A DNA stretch of 64,000 nt from Cercospora beticola. Taxonomy: Eukaryota > Ascomycota > Dothideomycetes > Mycosphaerellales > Mycosphaerellaceae. This document shows positions 57,454-64,000 of the stretch, piece by piece. Location: assembly GCF_033473495.1 (NCBI RefSeq), contig NC_088943.1, positions 248,001 to 312,000 on the forward strand. The letters run 5' to 3'. How positions within the stretch are numbered: the first letter of the stretch is position 1; each line of letters starts with the position of its first letter. The position numbers were made by a program, and so were the translations under genes. The notes beneath the pieces are model-generated. The model had not been told where the DNA came from and made no database searches. It was given only the letters and a program-made list of their open reading frames with translations.

Positions 57454-58018
57454 TCAAAGCGGAAACCGCCGAGGACCATGCGTTCCAGAGAACATGCGCC
57501 TCATCTCGCCCCTCTTCCTCGCGCCGGCATCAGCTCTTATTGCCTCGTCTGTTGCCATGCGTTCCTCCCACACCACGCGAGCGACGATGCCTCGTGCTTC
57601 GAGCGAGCGGATTGCGTTCACGCATCGGTGGGTGAGCGTTGGATGGTGTATTTGGATATACCCATCTCGCCCACCGCTCAGTGGGATGAGCCCGTGTTGG
57701 GGCCCGTACGCGTATCTCACCTCGTCGACAGCGTCCTTGCAATCGGAGCGCACGGTGATGTGGAGATCAGCGATGGCAGCAGCTGACAGTTGATGGACGA
57801 CGTCAACGGCAAAGTCCAGAGCCTTCATGATGCCGGTGAGCTCGGTCGAGGTGACATCGCGGGTCACCGGCAGGGCCCAGCATTCTCCAAAGCGCGAGGG
57901 ACTGCGCTCTGGATCACGCATCACCCACGCGCAGCCCGCAAAACCTCCAGCAACGCTGGGGTCATTGCGGTTGTAAGGCCGCACGCTGCCGTCGGCCCAA
58001 AATTCCCAGTGTTTGAAT
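57454..58018 (-). CDS. Stand-alone RNase H-like domain (5' part not resolved)
   Basis: The 3' exon reads from 58018 to 57454 after a good acceptor (GCTGACTGTCCAACAG). It has the RNase H fold signature in order: an acidic first strand FWADGSV, a helix with TSTELTGIMKALDFAVD (catalytic Glu), VRSDCKDAVDEV (catalytic Asp) and a C-terminal DEAIRADAGARKRG in the position of the last acidic residue. These four carboxylates are those used to cleave RNA in RNA/DNA hybrids. No reverse transcriptase or integrase sequence is adjacent. Such single-domain genes are frequent in fungi and often derive from retroelements. The upstream exon is unclear: frames at 58030-58250 are Thr/Lys-rich in one frame and Asp/Glu-rich in another, and no donor fits well. 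Confidence 0.7.
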
Positions 58019-58683
58019 CTGTTGGACAGTCAGCGAGATTGAGACAGGGCGGCGTTGAGGGAGTGCGGCGGAGCGGAGAAACGAACGGCATCGTCATCGT
58101 CGTCTTCGTCGTCGTCGTCATCTTCTTCTCTGTCTTGGTCTTCTCGTTCTGCGTGGTTTTGGTATTCGTGGGCAGGTAGAGGGCGAAGCCGCGTGAGGCA
58201 GGCATGTTTGTTTTGCCCACTAGCGCGGATCGTTTCGACTTCACACCATCCCTGTCCATGCTACCAACGCTCGCGCAGCTGCGGCGGGCGCTCACTATAT
58301 AGCTAAATGGATTATACCACCTCATGCAAGACCAGCTACCGAAATCGATTCTGCGCTACATCAGGTCTCAATCGATACACTGCTTGCAACCCAGGGAGCT
58401 CCCATCCGCAACGCGCAGTCGGAGAAGCATCCGCGTGAGGTCAAAATCACAAAGGCGTTGTCCTTGAGAGATACCATCATGAATCGACATCAAAGAAACT
58501 ATACAACATACTGCAACACCATTATAATCATTCCCTTACGGCTGCCCGGCAGACCCAACAGGAGATGGAACCTGGATGTACAGCACTATTGTTGCTGCTC
58601 AGAGCGATGAGATCATCTACAGCGCTTGGACAAGTGACTTGTCTCCACCGACAGTGACGTGCCCATATGAGCGCTCGTGACTG
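58019..58683. other. 5' part of the RNase H-like gene and intergenic
   Basis: It includes the unresolved first exon(s) of the RNase H-like gene, with a trinucleotide-rich block (GTCGTC-type) at about 58090-58125. The rest has no supportable frame. Confidence 0.45.
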
Positions 58684-58746
58684 GACAAAGGCATTGTGTT
58701 CGCTCGCAAGTTAATGACTGCAAGTGAAGCGTGATGTGTTCACAGT
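58684..58746 (+). promoter_or_regulatory. Upstream block shared with the downstream paralog
   Basis: GACAAAGGC, a TTGTG run, GCTCGCAAGTTAATG (58702-58716) and GTGTTCAC recur in the same order upstream of the paralog at 61280. The block lies 235 bp before the ATG. The region between is not conserved to this degree, so these are candidate regulatory sites; which factor binds is unknown. Confidence 0.55.
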
Positions 58747-58918
58747 CACAGCGTCGTCGAAGGGTTATAGGGATGCTCTCCTTCTACACTCTTACACTTC
58801 TCTTCTCCCATACAAACAGCCAACCCGAGAACACTACCCCTGCTGCCGCAGCTGAAGTACAACCAACCGAGCAACAGCAGTACAACGAACGAACACATCC
58901 ATAAATCAAACCACAATC

Positions 58919-60385
58919 ATGCCACGTACACGTGGTCCGGCGCTCCGGGCTCCTCGCCAACGTCTCCCCACCGACGGAGGACGCCGTGTTCCGCTCATCC
59001 ATCCCGGAGACCGGGCGACCAACAGAACCGTTAGGCGGGGCCAAGCAGCAGACCTCTACCTGAACACAAGTCTGGAAGACGACGAAACACGCATGAATGA
59101 CCTTCTGGGTCCCCGCCTCCCAACATGCGAGGAGCTCTATGAGATGGGGCTGGCCGTGGAAGAAGAGAGCCGACTCGCCGCGGCAGAAGAGGAGATCAGG
59201 CGTGAGCACGCCATTGCGCAACGCATCGAGAAGCTCAAGGGAATGCGCGTCCAATTAGCTTCTCACAGAGAGAAGCTTGTTGACAGCTTCAACAAGGAGA
59301 TGGCGGTATGGAAGGCAGTTCAACCGGAGAGACATGCCAAGTTCGAGGTTCACATGAGAGCTGCTGAACTAGCCACGACTGGATCCGCACGCCGTGTCGA
59401 CATGCTCCGCTGGTTTCCGGGACTTGCGCCAATGGTGAGAATCGCGATCGAAGACATGCAGACATATGCGCACAAAGACACCGAGCTCATGTACCAGATC
59501 GCTTGCTTCGAGGAGAAGCTCGAAGGCGCTGTGGCCTTGCATGCGCTCGATCCAGAAACCTATCTGACCGCTCATCGAGACCGAGCCAAGACCAAACGTG
59601 ACGGTAGCCGATACGAGATCTTCGGTTTCAACCTCAAGCATCCTGACCTGTCCAATTTCCAGGAGAACCAATTCGAGAACGAGTTCCCAGGCCGCGAGAT
59701 TCAACGTCTGCAGGCCATTCTGGGTAATTTCATGGTTCGTCGCACGCTCCTGGAGGGAACAGGCCTTCAAGCTCGTCACGACGATGGCCGCCGTCCGCGC
59801 TACGACGAGCACTCGATTAACAAGTTCTGCTACACGGCAGATTGGGACATGATCGCGTGGTCGGTCGACGCACTCGCTCTCCTTGCGCAACTTCGGCCTG
59901 AGTACAAGCAACATGGTGATGCATCGGTTCCACAGCTCCTCGAATCCATGATCCATACGATAGCCGAGTACGCCCGTAAGATCGACACCGTCGGCTACTT
60001 CGACTTGAAGCGACAGATTGCTCTACACTATACCCCTCGTCTTCTGGCACTTCGGCAACATCTCACGCAGTTGCGGTTTGACGGAGCGGATGCGGAAGGA
60101 CGTAAATGTCTGTACGAGATGCAGGATGAAGTCTGGGCGATGGGTAGAGACTTTGACGAGTTCGAGAAGAAGCATGGCGATATGCTTGGTCAGGATTGGC
60201 GCCGGCTGCAAAGCGAATACATCGACGACATCACCTCTGTGGCTCCTCCTGTCTCGTGGACTGACGAGGACGATGAAGAGTACCTTCATCGATCTGGCCA
60301 CCCAGATGAAGACTATCCTGAGAGCGAGGGCGAGGCTGAGGCCGAGGTAAACGATGCAATCATGGACGCCGCAATGGTGGACTAG
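58919..60385 (+). CDS. Unknown conserved protein, tandem paralog 1, 488 aa
   Basis: A single exon. I do not recognise the family. It begins MPRTRGPALRAP, a basic disordered head with many Arg residues, then LYLNTSLEDDE. Residues ~70-130 form a charged coiled coil (AAEEEIRREHAIAQRIEKLK). The central and C-terminal parts are helical with motifs shared with the paralog at 61280: FGFNLKHPDL, NFMVRRTLLEGT, RRPRYD, INKFCYTADWDMIAWS and DFDEFEKKHGD. It ends YLHRSGHPDEDYPESE and an acidic tail. There is no signal peptide and no membrane segment, and no catalytic motif that I can see. Upstream, leader and 3' sequences are also shared with paralog 2, so the whole unit was duplicated. Confidence 0.82.
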   Translation: MPRTRGPALRAPRQRLPTDGGRRVPLIHPGDRATNRTVRRGQAADLYLNTSLEDDETRMNDLLGPRLPTCEELYEMGLAVEEESRLAAAEEEIRREHAIAQRIEKLKGMRVQLASHREKLVDSFNKEMAVWKAVQPERHAKFEVHMRAAELATTGSARRVDMLRWFPGLAPMVRIAIEDMQTYAHKDTELMYQIACFEEKLEGAVALHALDPETYLTAHRDRAKTKRDGSRYEIFGFNLKHPDLSNFQENQFENEFPGREIQRLQAILGNFMVRRTLLEGTGLQARHDDGRRPRYDEHSINKFCYTADWDMIAWSVDALALLAQLRPEYKQHGDASVPQLLESMIHTIAEYARKIDTVGYFDLKRQIALHYTPRLLALRQHLTQLRFDGADAEGRKCLYEMQDEVWAMGRDFDEFEKKHGDMLGQDWRRLQSEYIDDITSVAPPVSWTDEDDEEYLHRSGHPDEDYPESEGEAEAEVNDAIMDAAMVD

Positions 60386-60451
60386 GCTGCATAAGCCGTG
60401 ACACCTAGCCGCGAAACCACCTGCTGACCATTGAGCGCTGATTGACCGCAA

Positions 60452-60480
60452 AATTGACAGACCGCCTGGAGAGACAGGCC
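60452..60480 (+). promoter_or_regulatory. 3' hairpin element, copy 1
   Basis: AATTGACAGACCGCCTGGAG followed by AGACAGGCC lies 67 nt after the stop. GCCTG pairs with CAGGC around a GAGAGA loop. The same element follows paralog 2 with an A-T pair in place of the outer G-C pair. A transcript-level role such as stability or localisation is possible. Confidence 0.55.
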
Positions 60481-61012
60481 GATCAATTGGATCATGAGCA
60501 ACGTGCAGGATCACGAATAGCTGCGAAACACACTTGGCAGCTGAGAAAAGGAGCTTTTATTTCTGTTTAGCATATATATTTTGGCATAAACTTTGGCGTA
60601 GGCTTTAGGCATCGCATGATGGGAGGTATTAATACAATCGCATCGTTGAGACAACGAAGAACTCTCCTACTTCTCCCACATAATATTGTTCCAATCGTAT
60701 AAGCTGCGGAGATAGACTCCACAGGGTAGACTGATTTAGTTTTGAGTTTTCCTTTCATGCAGCTCGTGCATTTTTACCTGCTGTTTCGAATGGCCAGTCG
60801 GCCAGAGCTCCTCCTTCCTCGTTTCTCGTTTCGTGCTGAGAAACCGCATCCTTAGTCCGCAAGGAGTTTGGTGAACGATGATCGAAAAGATTACAAGATC
60901 CTGCTATCGCTCTAATGACTCCAGTTGTTGGTCATTGTTTGGACCGCGGGGCACATATAATAGACAATGTAGCTCCTTCGCTGCATGCACAAAGCAACCT
61001 CACCCATAGTTA
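60481..61012. other. Intergenic between the tandem paralogs
   Basis: AT-richer; no supportable frame. It contains the end of paralog 1 transcripts and the distal promoter of paralog 2. Confidence 0.5.
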
Positions 61013-61125
61013 GACAAAGGCTTTGTGCGCGCTCGCAAGTTGATGTCTGCGAGAACAACTGTAATATGTTCACGCTCGCAAGTTAATGTCTGCGAGAAGA
61101 ACCGTTATGTGTTCACGCTCGCAGG
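61013..61125 (+). promoter_or_regulatory. Upstream block of paralog 2 with a 43-bp tandem repeat
   Basis: GACAAAGGC at 61013 matches the block before paralog 1. GCTCGCAAGTT starts at 61031 and 61074, with GCTCGCAGG at 61117: a 43-bp direct repeat of about two and a bit copies, each unit ending in TGTTCAC. Paralog 1 has only one unit, so the element was amplified here. Confidence 0.65.
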
Positions 61126-61279
61126 CTTGCCCATGGGTTAAAAGCAGGCTCTTCCTCAGCGATCTTCAACTTCTCATACAAACAAACACCCTAAGAAAGC
61201 TACCACTGTTGCTACAGCTCAAGCACAACCAATCGAGCAACAGCAGCACAGTTACTACCGCTTTCTATCAACTTTCGAC

Positions 61280-62764
61280 ATGCCACGTACTCGTGGACCA
61301 GGCCAGCGTGGCCCTCAAGCACGCCAGCCTCCCCAAGGACGCCGCCACGTTACTTGGGACCTCTCCGACAATCGTGCGACTGGCAATGCCGCTCGTCGTC
61401 GCCGCACCCCCAACGTTTTCTTGAACACCAGCCTGGAAGAAGAGGATCCAACCCCTGCACCACCTCCATCTCCCGAGGGACCGCAGCTCACAGAAGAAGA
61501 AATCGAGGCTATCGAGCGCCTAGAAGACGCCTTGGAGGAGCATGCTGAGATGATGGAACTCCAGGAGGCGGAAAAAGCCCGAGACAAGAAGGCCAACGAC
61601 CGCATCGATGCAATCGACGACGATCGTCGGGAGCACCACAAGATGAAGCAACCTCTGCTCGCTGAATTTTCTAAGGCTTGTGAACAGTGGAAAAAAGCAG
61701 ACCCTACTGAGGCCGAGACGTTCAGAATATACTGCAATGAAGTGGTGTGCGCAGCGACTGAACCAGTCCGCATGTACGACATGCTCAGCTGGTATCCAAA
61801 GACACCGAAGGCTGTATCTGAAGCCATCCACAGCCTACAGGTGTTCCACCACGAACAGGTCGACTTCACCTACAAGATGCGTCTACTTGAGGAACACCAC
61901 TACGGCGGAGCTGTTCCCGGTCACAACCTCCACCCGGAGGTGTATCATGCCTCTCGTCGGGACCGAGCGGGGAAGAAGAATGGCGAAGGAGACTTTCAGA
62001 CATTCGGCTTCGATCTAAAGCACCGCGATCTTGCTGAGCTTGAAGAATACTTCGACGCATGGACAGACATCGACGCGCCGGGTCTCGAGCAAGCTCGCAT
62101 CCGACGAATTGTTGCAAATTTCCGTGTCCGTCGAACGCTCTTAGAAGGCACTGAACCAGGCGCCCACCACAAAGACCGCCGTCGTCCACGTTTCGATCCT
62201 CTTGGTTTGATCAAGTTCTGCGACACTGCGGAGTGGGACTTGATGGATTGGTCGCTACAAGCTCTGGGTCGTATGAGATACAAGCTTCAGCCAGTCTACG
62301 AGCAGCTACAAGACCGTAACATCATGAAGTTGCTTGACCTCACCATCACAGAGATCCTCGAGTATCTTCCAAAGCTCGACAAGATCGAACTCCTCGAAAC
62401 CCGAATGGTTATCGACACGACCTTTGCCAACAGCTTCGCTCCACTGTGGCAAGTAAAGGCCACCATGGAGCTGCCTGGTGCACCCGCTCAGGCTCGAGAC
62501 GCCTTCTTGCAGCAGAAGGACAACATCTGGAGAATGGCCCTGCACTTCGACAAGTTCGAGCGGACTCACGGTGATACGATCCTTGACCATGAATGGCGGC
62601 GGATGGTGCACGCCAATAGCGACCTCATTGGCACTCGACCTCCTCCCGCTTTTTGGACGATGGACGACGACGAATACATTCGTCGCAGTGGTCACCCAGA
62701 CGAAGACTGGCCACCAACCGAAGACGAGAGCGAGGATGCGGATGAGATGGACGAGGCGGCATAA
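61280..62764 (+). CDS. Unknown conserved protein, tandem paralog 2, 494 aa
   Basis: A single exon, same orientation as paralog 1 and 894 bp downstream of it. It begins MPRTRGPGQRGP, then VFLNTSLEEED and a Pro-rich patch absent from paralog 1. A long acidic coiled coil follows (EEEIEAIERLEDALEEHAEM). Shared motifs with paralog 1, in order: FGFDLKHRDL, NFRVRRTLLEGT, RRPRFD, LIKFCDTAEWDLMDWS, HFDKFERTHGD and YIRRSGHPDEDW. Divergence between the two is substantial outside these blocks, so the duplication is not recent, yet both frames are intact, which implies selection. The acidic end and basic start are kept. No domain recognised; cytosolic or nuclear by default. Confidence 0.83.
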   Translation: MPRTRGPGQRGPQARQPPQGRRHVTWDLSDNRATGNAARRRRTPNVFLNTSLEEEDPTPAPPPSPEGPQLTEEEIEAIERLEDALEEHAEMMELQEAEKARDKKANDRIDAIDDDRREHHKMKQPLLAEFSKACEQWKKADPTEAETFRIYCNEVVCAATEPVRMYDMLSWYPKTPKAVSEAIHSLQVFHHEQVDFTYKMRLLEEHHYGGAVPGHNLHPEVYHASRRDRAGKKNGEGDFQTFGFDLKHRDLAELEEYFDAWTDIDAPGLEQARIRRIVANFRVRRTLLEGTEPGAHHKDRRRPRFDPLGLIKFCDTAEWDLMDWSLQALGRMRYKLQPVYEQLQDRNIMKLLDLTITEILEYLPKLDKIELLETRMVIDTTFANSFAPLWQVKATMELPGAPAQARDAFLQQKDNIWRMALHFDKFERTHGDTILDHEWRRMVHANSDLIGTRPPPAFWTMDDDEYIRRSGHPDEDWPPTEDESEDADEMDEAA

Positions 62765-62819
62765 GCTGTAGGACCACGCATGGGAGGTCAACAAGACTGA
62801 CATGAACAGCACGCGCCGC

Positions 62820-62847
62820 AATTGACAGACTACCTGGAGAGACAGGT
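62820..62847 (+). promoter_or_regulatory. 3' hairpin element, copy 2
   Basis: AATTGACAGACTACCTGGAG followed by AGACAGGT lies 55 nt after the stop. TACCTG pairs with CAGGTA around the same GAGAGA loop as copy 1. The outer pair differs from copy 1 in a compensating way. Confidence 0.55.
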
Positions 62848-63664
62848 ACAACTTCTTGCTTCTGGAGAAGCTTGAAGCATGGGCAGTCAGCAGGACTGGT
62901 ACTGGCTCAACATCGCATTTGGGACTTGGGCGTAAGGGTATCACTTAATAACCGGCATACATACTATCGCATCTAGCATAGAGCATACACTCAGCGTATG
63001 GGCATCGTGAATAGAATCGCATCGTTCTGAAATAAACAGACTTTCATCCAGTATCACCACACACATGACCTCAACACCGCAATACAGACAGTAATGTTCC
63101 ACTGCTACGGTTGTCCTTTCACTGTATCTGTATATTCAATGTAGTTTCATGCCCGCACTGTTCTGACACTTTCTGAGCAAAATTTGCTCACACGACGTAT
63201 GGTGACAACAGTGAAGGGCTGCCAGATGCAGCGATCCAGCCGGCGGATGGAATGTCGCTGGAAGGGAGGAAGTGATCGGGCGAGAGGATAGAATACTGGA
63301 GAGAAGAGGCGGAAGGTTGGCCATTTCCAAGGTTGATACAGGGCGGGATGATGCCATCAGATCAGTCGTTGGCAGCGATGGTGAGAACAATGGACGTCCG
63401 GCAGGTTCGTGCTTGCCAGACGGCTCGCGATCATCAGCAGGACACGCACCTCGAGCTTCCGATCTGACAAGCCGAAAGTGGGAGAATTACCATTCAACTG
63501 TGACTGATCATTCTGACGCCATGTATAAATTCAGAACTTCTTTACATCTCTCTCAATTACAAGCCAGCGTCCGGATCGATGGGCATGGACGACGAGCTTC
63601 GCGAGACTTCATACGCAGAAGAAATCAAGACTCCTGGAGATCACTTCTGATTTCGCCTTCTTGT
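62848..63664. other. Intergenic, right side of the window
   Basis: No supportable frame until the coding sequence at the right edge. A short frame from an ATG at 63579 (MGMDDELRETSYAEEIK) ends at 63650 and is not in phase with that coding sequence. Confidence 0.45.
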
Positions 63665-64000
63665 CACAAATGCCAGATCTTTGTCAAAGCTGCAGCCAGG
63701 CCGAGAGTCATCGATTGCATTGTCGCAGCAAAGCTGGACAAACAGATCGAGAGTGCCAATCCTTCCGGCGGACTAGATCTCTTCGACATGGCAAGATCAC
63801 GCAAGTTCTATCGAGAAGCTGGAGATGCAGGCAGCCAGTCCACCTCTGACGCAGGCATGCAAGTCGTATGCCGTTTTCCCTTCATGTCAGTCGACGGGTG
63901 GAAAGAAAGTTACGAAGGGCCTGTCCCGCCGCCATATCAGAGCGCAGATTATGCCGATCGTTCAACAACGTCCACAGGCTCAATACTCAGATATTTTGAC
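63665..64000 (+). CDS. Partial coding sequence running off the right edge
   Basis: From 63665 the frame is open for 112 codons to the window end and has clear protein character: HKCQIFVKAAARPRVIDC, then LDKQIESANPSGGLDLFDMA, a region with FMSVDGWKESYEGPVPPPYQ, and an end in GSILRYFD. The true start is not resolved: a CAG at 63674-63676 could be an acceptor, but I see no matching donor. I do not recognise the family. It could be another helical intracellular protein; the rest lies outside the window. Confidence 0.55.

Overview
The window reads as nuclear DNA of a filamentous ascomycete (Pezizomycotina; a Dothideomycete-like genome is my guess, not proven). The evidence is short spliceosomal introns of about 50-125 nt with GTRAGT-type donors, CTRAC-like branch points and YAG acceptors; a HET-domain gene; a DUF6594 membrane protein; a fungal-type SLX9; and several small secreted cysteine-rich proteins. 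There are no operons, rRNA, tRNA or CRISPR arrays. Gene models were spliced by eye from the sequence, so exon edges are predictions.

Layout. 1-4.5 kb: nothing convincing. 4.5-22.3 kb: a normal gene-bearing segment with a Gly/Leu-rich hydrophobic protein, a zinc alcohol dehydrogenase, a HET-domain protein (convergent with the dehydrogenase), a gene carrying an in-frame stop (11.4-12.2 kb), a small basic protein, a head-to-head pair (a retropepsin-like chimera and a DUF6594 membrane protein), a two-finger C2H2 protein, SLX9, and a secreted protein with an acidic tail.

22.3-48 kb is gene-poor and full of relics: a kinase catalytic-loop fragment, a frame-shifted zinc-finger-like gene, a stop-interrupted Ser/Pro-rich frame, a scattered 9-mer motif field (38.8-42.4 kb) and an array of about 35-nt cores with variable spacers (44.5-45.7 kb). 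Three convincing secreted-protein genes sit inside it: two paralogous small cysteine-rich proteins (30.7-32.7 kb) and a 376-residue protein with ten cysteines (34.3-35.7 kb).

48-64 kb is gene-bearing again: an F-box/2EXR-like protein, an aminoglycoside-phosphotransferase-like protein followed by a ~205-bp tandem array of about five copies, a zinc-finger-like single-exon protein, a stand-alone RNase H-like domain, and a tandem pair of ~490-residue paralogs of a family I do not recognise. The paralogs share upstream elements, leader sequence and a 3' hairpin with a compensatory base change. A further coding frame runs off the right edge.

No single pathway links the genes. The best candidates for something undescribed are the tandem MPRTRGP-type paralogs with their shared RNA element, the Ca2+-ATPase-N-terminus/retropepsin chimera, the secreted pair, and the spacer-separated core array.
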